Assembly: GCF_001612615.1 (NCBI RefSeq)
Contig: NZ_BDAU01000083.1
Span: 1-64,000, forward strand
Length of the DNA: 64,000 bases
Source of the DNA: Nocardia amikacinitolerans NBRC 108937
GTDB taxonomy: Bacteria; Actinomycetota; Actinomycetes; Mycobacteriales; Mycobacteriaceae
Direction of reading: 5' to 3'
Numbering within the stretch: the stretch's first letter is position 1; each line of letters opens with the position of its first letter. The notes beneath the pieces were generated by a model. That model was not told where the DNA came from. It ran no database searches and saw only the letters and a program-made list of their open reading frames with translations. Of the stretch, positions 45,929 to 54,187 are shown one piece after another. Position numbers and translations under genes: made by a program.

Positions 45929-46677
45929 GGTCTCGATCCGCCGAAGCGCCATGAGCAGACCTGCGCGCGGAGGCGATTCGATCGACTCGCGTGCCGCGCG
46001 AGCTGATGCCCGGACGAGCCCGAGGTGTTCGTACGACCAGTGTCCGTCGCCGCGCCGGCTCCGATCGTCACCCCTCGTCGGCGCCGCCGCCCCCGCCGAA
46101 ATCGGCGGTCCCGCAGCGAAATTCGCCGACGCGGACACACCGATGGCCGCGAAATCTCCTTTGTTCCAGGCGATTCGAACGCATCCGGCCCGTCGAACAG
46201 GCCGAATCACGGACACTACGCCCACCTATTACACGTCGGTCACGATGATCGGAAACAACGGCCATCGTGATTTTCTGATGCGAGCTCGAGCCGAATTGTG
46301 ACCCAGCTCCCTTCCGGAAAACTCGATGCCGAAGAGACGGTGCGTCCGGCGTCACATAGGCATTCACCTGGCCTTTTGCAGCAGGCGAGCCCGCGAGGAT
46401 CGCGGCCCGATACGACCCCAAACCTCGCAAATCGTTACGCTGAACGAGACCGTTACCACATTCATTCAGTGATCCGAACCACTTTTTCGTTTAGGAATCA
46501 CATCGTCTCGATTACCCATTTCACGGGCCTCAACTGGGTGAATGCGGAGATGTACGACCGAGCGTTCTGACAACTCGGACGTTATTGCCACGTGATCTGC
46601 CGAGATTGATTCGTTATCGTCGGTGACGGCCCGATCGAACGCGACGGGCTCGAGCTCGAACCGCCGAACACCGGCAA
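45929..46677. other. Long gene-free region upstream of rpf
   Basis: No credible gene on either strand. From about 46200 the DNA becomes notably richer in A/T than the coding parts. CGTTAC occurs at 46433-46438 and 46451-46456, an 18-bp direct repeat that may bind a regulator of wall-hydrolase genes; MtrA-type sites in relatives contain similar half-sites. The rpf promoter should lie here, giving a leader of up to several hundred bases. Confidence 0.45.
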
Positions 46678-46745
46678 CCCTGTCCCGCGGTTCGAGAACC
46701 CCCGACATCCACTGGGGACAGGGACTCGACCGATCGTTGGTCGAG
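46678..46745 (+). promoter_or_regulatory. Structured leader RNA just before rpf
   Basis: CCCTGTCCC (46678-46686) pairs perfectly with GGGACAGGG (46715-46723) and encloses a small GGTT/AACC hairpin (46689-46700). A second hairpin, CTCGACC (46725-46731) with GGTCGAG (46739-46745), follows at once and ends 26 nt before the rpf start. The layout suggests RNA-based control. Rpf genes in relatives are known targets of c-di-AMP riboswitches, but I could not match the conserved core of that class here. Confidence 0.5.
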
Positions 46746-46771
46746 CCGGCGGGCGCAGCAAGGAATACCAC

Positions 46772-47101
46772 ATGTCTCAGACCCGTAAGTTCAGCACCCG
46801 TGCCGCCGCTACCGTTGCCACCCTCGGCGCCCTCGTTGCCGTCCCGTTCGGTCTGGCCACGGCCACCGCTTCCGCCAACAACTGGGACGCTGTCGCCCAG
46901 TGCGAGAGCGGCGGCAACTGGTCCACCGACACCGGTAACGGCTTCTCCGGTGGCCTGCAGTTCACGGACAGCACCTGGGCCGCCAACGGTGGCTCCGGCG
47001 ACCCGTCGAACGCGAGCCGCGAGGAGCAGATCCGCGTCGCCGAGAACGTGCTCGCCACGCAGGGCCCCGGCGCCTGGCCGGTCTGCGGCGCCTACCTCTG
47101 A
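46772..47101 (+). CDS. rpf: Secreted resuscitation-promoting factor (Rpf-domain lysozyme-like protein)
   Basis: A 109-residue precursor with a clear signal peptide (residues 1-35, cut after TASA) and a single Rpf domain, NNWDAVAQCESGGNWSTDTG onward. The catalytic Glu is Glu45, next to Cys44, which likely bonds to Cys105 in WPVCGAYL. The domain cleaves peptidoglycan glycan strands and promotes regrowth of dormant cells. There is no LysM, G5 or linker region, so this is a minimal one-domain Rpf. Confidence 0.95.
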   Translation: MSQTRKFSTRAAATVATLGALVAVPFGLATATASANNWDAVAQCESGGNWSTDTGNGFSGGLQFTDSTWAANGGSGDPSNASREEQIRVAENVLATQGPGAWPVCGAYL

Positions 47102-47129
47102 GCGTAGCGTCGCTCGCTGAGTGACCTTC

Positions 47130-47165
47130 CGACGACCCTGTCACCCCCGGGTGACAGGGTCGTCG
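47130..47165. terminator. Perfect hairpin terminator between rpf and the PPOX gene
   Basis: CGACGACCCTGTCACCC (47130-47146) and its exact complement (47149-47165) form a 17-bp stem with a tiny loop. It lies between convergent genes, 28 bp after rpf and 2 bp from the end of the opposing gene, and can serve both. No U-tract follows, as is common in Actinomycetota. Confidence 0.85.
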
Positions 47166-47167
47166 CG

Positions 47168-47656
47168 CTATTTGCGTACGACGCGCTCGCCCTCGCCCGG
47201 CTTCCAGATCGTGATGGCGAGCTGATCGTCGGCGACCTCCACGCACGAGGCGCCCGTGAGGTCGGCGACGTAGAAGTGGTCGAACTCCTGGCCACGGATA
47301 TCGAAGCCGCTTTCCTCGAACAGATCCTGCGCGAACCGCGCGTGCAGCTCGCGGTCCGGCAGGTCGGTGACGGTGCCGAACAGTTTCGCGTCGCCGTCGC
47401 CGACCATCGTGTCGACGGTCGCGGTGTGCAGGCAGAACCGTGGGTCACGGCCGAGGTCCTTGAACTTCGTCGTCCCCGGCATGCCGACGATGACCAGCAT
47501 GCCCTCGAAGATCCTCGGCTCCACCGGACTGATCCGCGGCGAACCGTCGGCGCGGAGCGTGGCCAGCATGCACAGGTTGCCGGTCGCCTTGTGGCGACGG
47601 CGGAAGACGGTCGAGATCTTCGGCGCTTCTTCGGTGAACTCCGTCCAGAAAGTCAT
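47168..47656 (-). CDS. Pyridoxamine 5'-phosphate oxidase-family (FMN/F420-binding split-barrel) protein
   Basis: A 162-residue split-beta-barrel protein. Barrel segments GNLCMLATLRADGSPRISPVEP and the following FEGMLVIVGMPGTTKFKDLGRDPRFCLHT are typical of the PPOX family that binds FMN, F420 or heme. The C-terminal part (AITIWKPGEGERVVRK) closes the fold. The substrate is unknown; such proteins often detoxify or reduce small compounds. It is divergent from a WYL-domain regulator with 63 bp between them and an inverted repeat in the gap, so it is probably that regulator's target. Confidence 0.82.
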   Translation of the reverse strand: MTFWTEFTEEAPKISTVFRRRHKATGNLCMLATLRADGSPRISPVEPRIFEGMLVIVGMPGTTKFKDLGRDPRFCLHTATVDTMVGDGDAKLFGTVTDLPDRELHARFAQDLFEESGFDIRGQEFDHFYVADLTGASCVEVADDQLAITIWKPGEGERVVRK

Positions 47657-47675
47657 GGCGCAGACGCTACGCCCG

Positions 47676-47701
47676 AAACCTGACAGCCCACGTCAAGGTT
47701 T
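47676..47701. promoter_or_regulatory. Candidate operator between PPOX gene and WYL regulator
   Basis: AAACCTGAC, 7 bp, GTCAAGGTTT: an inverted repeat with a TGAC-N7-GTCA core, imperfect by one inserted base. It lies in the 63-bp divergent gap where the regulator would control itself and its neighbour. Confidence 0.55.
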
Positions 47702-47719
47702 CCCGATAATCTTGGGGAC

Positions 47720-48787
47720 ATGCGAGCGAGTCGACTGGTCCAGCTGCTGTTGCTGCTGCAGACCAGGGGGCGGATCTCCGCGCCCGAGCTGGCGGCCGAG
47801 CTGGAGGTGTCCGTCCGCACGGTGTACCGCGACGTCGAGGCGCTCTCCGCGGCGGGCGTCCCGGTCTACAGCGAGCCGGGCCGCGGCGGCGGTGTCCGGC
47901 TCGTCGACGGCTACCGGACCCGGCTGACCGGCCTCACCTCCGAGGAAGCCGACGCGGTGCTGCTGTCCGGTCTGCCCGACGCCGCGGCCGATCTCGGACT
48001 CGGCACCGTGTTGGCCACCGCTCAGCTCAAGGTGCTCGCGGCGCTGCCGCCGGAACTGCGCGGCCGGGCGACCCGGATCGCCGACCGGGTGCACATCGAC
48101 GCGCCCGGTTGGTTCCACCGGCCCGAGGAGACGCCGACCCTGGCGGTCATCGCCGACGCCCTCTGGCACGACCGCAGACTGGACGTCCGCTACGGGCGCA
48201 AGGACCGCGAAGTGCGGCGGCTGCTCGACCCGCTCGGGCTGGTCTCCAAGGCGGGCACCTGGTATCTCGTGGCGCGGCACGAGGCCGACATTCGCTCCTA
48301 TCGGGTGAGCCGGATTCTCGACGCCGCGCCGACCGGTGATTTCTTCGACCGACCGGACGATTTCGAGCTCGCCGCGCACTGGGCGGCGGCGCAGCACGAG
48401 TTCGCGCGGTCGATGCTTCGGGTGCGGGCGCGCTGCCGGATCGACGCGAAGCACGTGCGTCTGCTGCGGCTCGGCTTCGAACCGGCGGCGGTCGCCGAGG
48501 CGCTGGCCTCGATGGGCGAACCGGACGCGGCGGGCTGGGTGGTGGTCACCTTGGCGGCGGAGTCGTATCCGGTTCTGGCGCACGGGATTCTGCCGCTCGG
48601 CGAGTACGCCGAGATCCTCGATCCGCCCGAGCTGCGGGCGCAACTGGCACGGACCGCGGCGGCGATGGCGCGGAGATATGGGGCCGCCCCACTCAGCCCA
48701 GAGCCGACCGACCCGGCGCCACCCGAGGCAGCGCGGTTCGACGCGAGACCAGGTGAGCCGACGCCGTTCGACGCCAGCCCGACCTGA
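47720..48787 (+). CDS. WYL-domain transcriptional regulator (HTH_11-WYL-WCX)
   Basis: A 355-residue regulator. The N-terminal winged helix (LLLLLQTRGRISAPELAAELEVSVRTVYRDVEAL, about 8-41) is of the DeoR/HTH_11 type. A WYL domain covers about 140-215 (LDVRYGRKDREVRRLLDPLGLVSKAGTWYLVAR), and a C-terminal WCX domain about 230-325. The last 35 residues are Pro/Ala-rich and probably disordered. WYL domains bind nucleic acid or small ligands. The likely target is the divergent PPOX gene. Confidence 0.9.
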   Translation: MRASRLVQLLLLLQTRGRISAPELAAELEVSVRTVYRDVEALSAAGVPVYSEPGRGGGVRLVDGYRTRLTGLTSEEADAVLLSGLPDAAADLGLGTVLATAQLKVLAALPPELRGRATRIADRVHIDAPGWFHRPEETPTLAVIADALWHDRRLDVRYGRKDREVRRLLDPLGLVSKAGTWYLVARHEADIRSYRVSRILDAAPTGDFFDRPDDFELAAHWAAAQHEFARSMLRVRARCRIDAKHVRLLRLGFEPAAVAEALASMGEPDAAGWVVVTLAAESYPVLAHGILPLGEYAEILDPPELRAQLARTAAAMARRYGAAPLSPEPTDPAPPEAARFDARPGEPTPFDASPT

Positions 48788-49098
48788 CGCCAGCGTGCCC
48801 GCAACTCTCGAAGAGAGAGCTGCGGACACTTCTCGCATGCACGGCCACGGAGACAGCACAGCGCGGTCCGCCGCAGGGACATCGACACGGTGCCGGATCG
48901 AGGCAGCGCCGACAGACCCGGCACCAGCCGACCAAGCGCCGCCCCGACCAAGCGCCGCACCGACCCAGCACCATCCGCCGCGGCACCACGTGCCGCAGCG
49001 GCATCCGACGGAGCGACAACCGACGCGGCGCCAAGTCACCCAGCGGCACCAAGCGCCGACCGACGCGGCGTCGTCCGACTCGAGCCGAGCTGACACGA
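48788..49098. other. Low-complexity intergenic stretch
   Basis: No gene is supported. An imperfect hairpin (CCGCA-CTCTC with GAGAG-TGCGG, about 48799-48825) follows the regulator and may end its transcript. The rest is made of irregular GCGCCG- and ACCAAGCGCCG-type repeats of no fixed period. Confidence 0.4.
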
Positions 49099-49133
49099 GC
49101 GTGCCCGCAGGCTTCGGACGCCTGCGGGCACGC
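49099..49133. terminator. Hairpin terminator between WYL regulator and epoxide hydrolase
   Basis: GCGTGCCCGCAGGC (49099-49112) and its exact complement (49120-49133) make a 14-bp stem with a 7-nt loop. It lies 9 bp past the stop of the opposing epoxide-hydrolase gene and could act for both strands. Confidence 0.8.
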
Positions 49134-49142
49134 GGGTTCGGG

Positions 49143-50432
49143 TCAGCGCAGGGTGCGGAAGAAGGCGCGGACGTCCTCGGTCAGCAGGTCCGGGGCTTCC
49201 ATGGCGGCGAAGTGGCCGCCGCGGTCGAATTCGGTCCAGCGGACGAGGTTGTGCTCCTCCTCGGCGATCTTGCGGATGGACAGGTCGCCAGGGAAGATCG
49301 CCGCGGCCGTGGGGACGCCGGAGTTCTTCGCCCCGCCGCCCCACGCCTCACCCTCGCCGTAGAGCCGGATCGAGGAGGCGAAGGTGCCGGTGAACCAGTA
49401 GAGGCTGACGTTGGTGAGCAAGGCGTCGCGGTCGACCGCGTCCTCGGGCAGCTCGATGGCCGGGTTGGTCCAGCGCTGGAACATGTCCACGATCCAGGAC
49501 AGCATGCCCGCGGGCGAATCGTGCATGCCGATGGCCAAGGTCTGCGGGCGGCCCGCCTGGACCATGGCATAGCCGAAGCGGGTGAAGCTCTCCTCGCCGG
49601 TCAGCTTCTCGAGCTTCGCCTGGTCCTCGGGGCTGTACCCGGAGGACCCGCCACCCCACGAGCTGCCGCCCGCCGTACCCGGGGGTTCGGCCTTCCAGGA
49701 CTCACCGCCCTCGGCTGCTTCGCCGCCCCACGACGAGTCGCCACCGTCCGCACTCCAGGACTCACCATCTTCACCGCCCCACGAATCCGCACCCCACGAG
49801 GGGATCGTGATCGGCCCGTTGACGTGGATGCCGACGACGTGGTCGGTCGCGATGCGTCCCAGTTCGGTCGAGACGAAGTACCCGGCGTCACCGCCCTGCG
49901 CGCCGTAGCGGTCGTAGCCGAGGCGCGCCATCAGCTTCGCGACCACCTGTGCGTAGTGCTCGGTGGATCCTTCGCCCACCTTCGGCCCGACGCTGGAGAA
50001 GGCGAAACCGGGCAGCGACGGGACGACCAAGTGGAATGCGTCGGCCGGGTCGCCGCCGTGCGCACGCGGATCGCTGAGCGGACCGAGCACATCGAGGAAT
50101 TCGACGAATGTGGCGGGCCAGCCGTGGCTGAGCACCAGCGGCAGGGCGTCCGGCTCGGGTGAGCGGACGTGCAGGAAGTGCACTTGCTCCCCGTCGATCT
50201 CGGTGACGAACTGCGGCAGCTCGTTGAGCTTCGCTTCCGCGGCGCGCCAGTCGTAGCCGGTGCGCCAGTACTCGGCCAGCGGCTTCAGGTAGGAGACCGG
50301 CATGCCCTTGTCCCAGCCGACGCCGGGCAGCTCGTCGGGCCAGAGGGTGTCGGCGAGGCGAGCGTGCAGCCGGTCGATCCGCGCCTGCGGGATCTCGATG
50401 CGGAAAGGGCGAATGTCCTGTTCGGTCGTCAT
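49143..50432 (-). CDS. Epoxide hydrolase (microsomal type) with Trp-rich insert
   Basis: Alpha/beta-hydrolase of 429 residues. The N-terminal meander (IPQARIDRLHARLADTLWPDE) is the EHN domain of microsomal-type epoxide hydrolases. HGWP (103-106) forms the oxyanion side, and the nucleophile Asp182 lies in AQGGDAG. GGHFAAMEAPDLL near the end holds the catalytic His. Between about 211 and 267, after HVNGP, there is a low-complexity Gly/Ser/Glu insert with six SW pairs (SWGADSWGG, then ESWSAD, SSWGGE, ESWKAE and SSWGGG). It opens an epoxide or a similar small substrate by water addition. Divergent from a WYL regulator with 63 bp and a clear operator between them. Confidence 0.9.
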   Translation of the reverse strand: MTTEQDIRPFRIEIPQARIDRLHARLADTLWPDELPGVGWDKGMPVSYLKPLAEYWRTGYDWRAAEAKLNELPQFVTEIDGEQVHFLHVRSPEPDALPLVLSHGWPATFVEFLDVLGPLSDPRAHGGDPADAFHLVVPSLPGFAFSSVGPKVGEGSTEHYAQVVAKLMARLGYDRYGAQGGDAGYFVSTELGRIATDHVVGIHVNGPITIPSWGADSWGGEDGESWSADGGDSSWGGEAAEGGESWKAEPPGTAGGSSWGGGSSGYSPEDQAKLEKLTGEESFTRFGYAMVQAGRPQTLAIGMHDSPAGMLSWIVDMFQRWTNPAIELPEDAVDRDALLTNVSLYWFTGTFASSIRLYGEGEAWGGGAKNSGVPTAAAIFPGDLSIRKIAEEEHNLVRWTEFDRGGHFAAMEAPDLLTEDVRAFFRTLR

Positions 50433-50452
50433 GCGAACGACGGTAGGAGCCG

Positions 50453-50475
50453 CTTAGGACAGTTCCGTTCCTAAG
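50453..50475. promoter_or_regulatory. Candidate operator between epoxide hydrolase and WYL regulator
   Basis: CTTAGGA (50453-50459), 9 bp, TCCTAAG (50469-50475): a perfect inverted repeat in the 63-bp divergent gap, suited to a dimeric regulator controlling both genes. Confidence 0.6.
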
Positions 50476-50495
50476 GATCTGGCATTCTCGAGATC

Positions 50496-51461
50496 ATGTT
50501 GGAGACCTCGGCGCGCCTGCTGAAACTGCTCGCGTTGCTCCAGACGCATCGCGACTGGACCGGCGCGGAACTCGCCGAGCGGCTCGCCGTCACCGGCCGG
50601 ACGATCCGCCGTGACGTGGACCGGCTGCGCGAACTCGGCTATCCGGTGCACGCCACCCGGGGCACGGCGGGCTACCGCCTGGGCGCGGGCGCCGCGCTGC
50701 CGCCGCTGCTACTCGACGACGAGGAGGCCATCGCCGTCGCGGTCGGGTTGCGCGGCGCGTCCGACGGCACGGTCGCGGGCATCGAGGAGGCCGCGCTGCG
50801 GGCGCTGACCAAGCTGGAGCAGGTGCTGCCGCCGCGGCTGCGCCACCGCGTGCGCACCTTGCGCGCGGCCACGGTCCGAGTCGGCGCGCCCGCGGCGACG
50901 GTGGAGCCGGACACCCTGATGGCGATCGCCGACGCCTGTCAGCGCCGGGAGCGCCTGCGCTTCGACTACCGGGCGCACGACGGGGCGACGGCGACGCGGG
51001 ACGTGGAGCCGCACGGTCTCGTGCACTTCAGTCGCCACTGGTATCTGGTCGCCTGGGATGTGGCGCGCGCCGACTGGCGCACCTTCCGGGTGGATCGGCT
51101 GACCCCGCGGGTCCCCACCGGCCCGCGCTTCACACCGCGTGAGATACCGGAAGGCGATGCGGCGGCCTATCTTTCGATGCGATTGTCGTCGCGCGCCTGG
51201 CCCTTCCGCGCGACCGTGCTGCTGCACGCTTCGGCCGAGGTCGCCGGTCCCCAGGTCTGGCCCGGCATGGGTGTCGTCGAAGCCGTGGACGAGCAGAGCT
51301 GCCGCATGCACATCGGCGCGGACACCCCGGAAGCGCTGACCTGGATGATCACCTCCGTCGACCTCGACTTCACGTTGCTCGATGGCCCGCCCGAGTTGGT
51401 CGCCGCCCTGCGCGCCCAGGCGGCGCGATGCACGGCAGCGCTGCGTGACCTTCCGGTCTGA
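50496..51461 (+). CDS. WYL-domain transcriptional regulator
   Basis: A 321-residue regulator with an N-terminal winged helix (LLKLLALLQTHRDWTGAELAERLAVTGRTIRRDVDRL). A WYL domain (RLRFDYRAHDGATATRDVEPHGLVHFSRHWYLVAWDV, about 153-190) and a WCX-type tail follow. It is homologous to, but clearly different from, the WYL regulator 2 kb upstream. Divergent from the epoxide hydrolase gene and likely its regulator through the CTTAGGA repeat. Confidence 0.9.
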   Translation: MLETSARLLKLLALLQTHRDWTGAELAERLAVTGRTIRRDVDRLRELGYPVHATRGTAGYRLGAGAALPPLLLDDEEAIAVAVGLRGASDGTVAGIEEAALRALTKLEQVLPPRLRHRVRTLRAATVRVGAPAATVEPDTLMAIADACQRRERLRFDYRAHDGATATRDVEPHGLVHFSRHWYLVAWDVARADWRTFRVDRLTPRVPTGPRFTPREIPEGDAAAYLSMRLSSRAWPFRATVLLHASAEVAGPQVWPGMGVVEAVDEQSCRMHIGADTPEALTWMITSVDLDFTLLDGPPELVAALRAQAARCTAALRDLPV

Positions 51462-51686
51462 TCCACCCGCCGCGGGTCGACCGGTCCGGAACCGCCTTCG
51501 CTTTCGTACCGTCACCAGTTGCTCAGGACCACAACCGATTTCGATCCCGCGCAAACGCTGCGGCCTACCGCGGGCGCTGTTCCGGACTCGGCGGCAGCGC
51601 TTCCAACGGCCGAGCGTCAGATGATCAGCCCACAGCTGAGTCCTATCCCACGCAACGTCGCGGCCTGTTCTCTTGACCCAAGGCAC

Positions 51687-52979
51687 TCAGAAGAAGGTGT
51701 GTACCAAGTCGACCACGCGAGGGCGTTCGGCGTCCGCGTCGTCGACGACCGGGATCAGCCGCCATTTGTCGAAGGCCGTGCACGGGTGCGAGAGCCCGAG
51801 CCGCACCACCGAGCCGACGGGCAGGTCGGTGGCCGTGGCGCCGGGCAGGCGGACGAAGGCGTGCTGATCGTTGAGCGCGCCGACCGACGCGCCCGGAGGC
51901 ACCGGCGATCCCGAAACGAGTTGCGGGACAGGCAGTCCCAGATCGTAAGGCAGGTCGCGCTTGCCGCCGTCGAGCAGCGCGAGCTCCGGCTCCGGCCGGG
52001 AGAGGGTGCGGGCCCAGCCGTGCATCGCCGCGCGCAGCGGCCGGTCCGTGCGGTCGGCCGCGAGCGGGGAGATGCCCGCGTAGAAGCCGTCGTCGTGGAT
52101 CAGGTAGGCGCCCGAACGCAACACCACCGTGGTCGGAACGCCTTGCGCGCCATGTTCGTCCGCGAGTCCGGCCAGATGCTCGACGACCAGGTCCTGGTAG
52201 GCGCTGCCGCCCGCGGTGACAATCGCGCGGCCCGGATACCGCCCGCCGTCGGCGAATACGCGGTGCAGCCGGGCGAGCTCGTCCAGGTAGCGGTCGACCG
52301 CGGCGAGGGCGTCCGCGCCACGGTCGTGGGCCAGCGCGGCCTCGTAGCCGCCGACACCGGCCAGCGTCAGGCGGCGCGAACGCTGGACCGCGTCGGCGAT
52401 CGCGTGCGCGTCCTCGACTCGGCGGACTCCCGTGCGTCCGTGTGGGCCACCGAGCTCGACGACGACCGCGATGCGGACACCGGGCGCGTCCGCCAGGGCC
52501 TCGTCCATCAGCGCGACGGCGGCGACGTCGTCCACCCAGCAATAGAACTCGAAGTCGGCGTCGCGGGCCAATTCCGTTGCCACCCAGCGCAACCCGACCG
52601 GATCTAGCAGGGCATTGGCCAGCACGATCCGCGACACGCCGAACGCGCGGGCCAGCTGCACCTGCCAGACGGTGGCCAGCGTGATGCCCCAGCAACCGGC
52701 GGCCAGCTGCTCGGACCACAGCTGCGGCGCCATGGTCGTCTTGCCGTGCGGAGCCAGGCGCACGCCCGCCGTGCGAGCACAGTCACCCATGATCGCCAGG
52801 TTGGCCGTCATCGCGGCACGGTCCAGGGTCAGCATCGGCGTCTCGAACTCGTCCAGGGACGGCTCGGTCGCCAGGAACTCGTGGACGGTGCGCCCCCACG
52901 CCTGAGGCGGCAGCCCCTTGTGCTCGGGACCCAGCACCCGATCGTGGAGTGCGGCAACGGCTTTCGCATCGATCGCCAC
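51687..52979 (-). CDS. D-threonine aldolase / D-serine dehydratase-like PLP enzyme
   Basis: Fold-type III (alanine-racemase-like) PLP enzyme of 430 residues. Lys80 in RLAPHGKTTMAPQ is the cofactor lysine, in the PHGKT motif of D-threonine aldolase and D-serine dehydratase. The C-terminal beta domain ends with LSHPCTAFDKW, where the His and Cys are the zinc ligands of this family. Amino acid deaminase and D-threonine aldolase are both possible. The GTG at 52977-52979 has AAAGGAG 5 nt upstream, a strong reason to prefer it over the longer open frame that begins near 53348. Confidence 0.85.
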   Translation of the reverse strand: MAIDAKAVAALHDRVLGPEHKGLPPQAWGRTVHEFLATEPSLDEFETPMLTLDRAAMTANLAIMGDCARTAGVRLAPHGKTTMAPQLWSEQLAAGCWGITLATVWQVQLARAFGVSRIVLANALLDPVGLRWVATELARDADFEFYCWVDDVAAVALMDEALADAPGVRIAVVVELGGPHGRTGVRRVEDAHAIADAVQRSRRLTLAGVGGYEAALAHDRGADALAAVDRYLDELARLHRVFADGGRYPGRAIVTAGGSAYQDLVVEHLAGLADEHGAQGVPTTVVLRSGAYLIHDDGFYAGISPLAADRTDRPLRAAMHGWARTLSRPEPELALLDGGKRDLPYDLGLPVPQLVSGSPVPPGASVGALNDQHAFVRLPGATATDLPVGSVVRLGLSHPCTAFDKWRLIPVVDDADAERPRVVDLVHTFF

Positions 52980-53321
52980 GGTGCTCCTTTCCGCGGACCC
53001 GCACCTCGAGCGTACCGCCGTAGTTGGTAAGCGGTCCCGGGACCGGCACCGCACCCCAGCCGTGACGCAGTAGGCAGGCCGAACCATATGACGATGACCG
53101 CCGTTCTCGGCTCGCCAATGCGCCATGAAGTCGACCTCGGGACTGGGCTCGATCTCGCGAGCAGCGAGCTTCGTCAGCGTTTCGCGCGTGAACCGGATGT
53201 GGTGGTGAGCCTTCCACACCGCGTGCACGGCACGCTCGCCGCCGTCACGCAGGACAGCGCCGATATCAGTGCCACCGGACAGGTAGCCGAGGTCGGTGGT
53301 CTTGAAGTACGAGATTGTTAA
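52980..53321. other. Open but unassigned stretch upstream of the PLP enzyme
   Basis: The minus-strand frame of the PLP gene stays open here and gives about 120 residues with no family I recognise (KTTDLGYLSGGTDIGAVLRD, then HAVWKAHHHIRFTRETLTKL). The ribosome site at 52984-52990 separates it from the enzyme. It could be a decayed gene fragment. No support on the plus strand. Confidence 0.3.
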
Positions 53322-53360
53322 CGACAAGTTTTCTTGACGATTCGACAAGTTCTCTTGACG
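53322..53360. repeat. Two 18-bp direct repeats, each an imperfect palindrome
   Basis: CGACAAGTTTTCTTGACG (53322-53339) and CGACAAGTTCTCTTGACG (53343-53360) differ at one base and start 21 bp apart, two helical turns. Each holds CAAG-N4-CTTG. They look like tandem operator sites for a regulator, but no regulator gene lies next to them. Confidence 0.65.
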
Positions 53361-53405
53361 CTCATGTGTGCGCTTCCTGGCCGCCGATAAGCCGGCGTTA
53401 CCGGC

Positions 53406-53429
53406 GGTCAGGGGGTCAGGGGGTCAGGG
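53406..53429. repeat. Three tandem copies of GGTCAGGG
   Basis: A perfect 8-bp unit repeated three times (53406-53413, 53414-53421, 53422-53429). A short tandem repeat in non-coding DNA; its length may vary between strains. Confidence 0.8.
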
Positions 53430-53608
53430 AACATCCGCGAGAAAAGTCACGCGAGCAGACCGGTTTCTCGTTCTGCCTGGGTTCAGGTGTCCAGCATCCC
53501 TACAGGACTATCCATAGGGCTTACGCATAACTGCTGCGTGGGTGGTCTAGGCTGCGATCTGCTCGACGGATCTGTCCCACCGCCTGCCGACACCGAAAGG
53601 CACACATA

Positions 53609-54130
53609 GTGGTTCGTGGAAGACTTTTCGCTTCGATACTGGCGTTGACCGCCGCTGTACTGGTCAATGTGGCCGGACCGGCCAGCGCAACGACCAGCAT
53701 ATGGATCGGGAGAGCGTTCACAGACGCACACGGCGACTACAGCTGGTGGGTCGTCGCCGAGATCACCTACGTCTGCGAACCCGGCCAGGCCAACGCCCTG
53801 TGGGTCAAGGTCGAGTCCGAACGGTTCACAAGCCCGGAAGGCCAACCCGTCCGCATGAAAGACGAGGCGCTGGGTCAGGTGACCTGTGACGGCGAATCTC
53901 GGCAGACGAAGGTCAGGGTGCCATTGGGCTACGACTACGGCGAGGGCCCGAATCTCGCGGATGCTCACGACGGCGACGGCAATGAACTCATGACGTATTA
54001 CTACGATGACCGTGCGGTCGAGATCACCGCCGCGTTCGCCTACCTGCCACCTGACGCCGAGGACATGAGCCAGGTCGAGATCCATATGGACACCACCGAG
54101 AACCGGACCCTGACTCTGACTCAGGAATAG
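53609..54130 (+). CDS. Secreted protein of unknown function
   Basis: A 173-residue precursor with a signal peptide (about 1-27, cut after ASA). The mature part is acidic and aromatic (SIWIGRAFTDAHGDYSWWVVAEITYVC). It has two Cys (in TYVC and QVTC) that could form one disulfide. No family recognised. GTG 53609 follows a GAAAGG ribosome site. The region around it has degraded sequence and repeats, so it may be accessory. Confidence 0.72.
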   Translation: MVRGRLFASILALTAAVLVNVAGPASATTSIWIGRAFTDAHGDYSWWVVAEITYVCEPGQANALWVKVESERFTSPEGQPVRMKDEALGQVTCDGESRQTKVRVPLGYDYGEGPNLADAHDGDGNELMTYYYDDRAVEITAAFAYLPPDAEDMSQVEIHMDTTENRTLTLTQE

Positions 54131-54187
54131 TCCTCGGCCCGCCCCGGTCCGCGCCGGACCGCTACGCAGCGTGCGAGCCTGGAACGT

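Noticed and set aside
46560..46760. c-di-AMP (ydaO-type) riboswitch before rpf
   Set aside because: The context is right and stems exist, but the conserved core elements of the class could not be found by eye; kept only as an unassigned structured leader.
48788..49098. Possible CRISPR or tandem-repeat array
   Set aside because: The repeats are short, irregular GC-rich strings without constant unit length or unique spacers.
52980..53348. N-terminal extension of the PLP enzyme to a TTG near 53348
   Set aside because: A strong ribosome site directly before GTG 52977-52979 and the normal family length both support the shorter protein.
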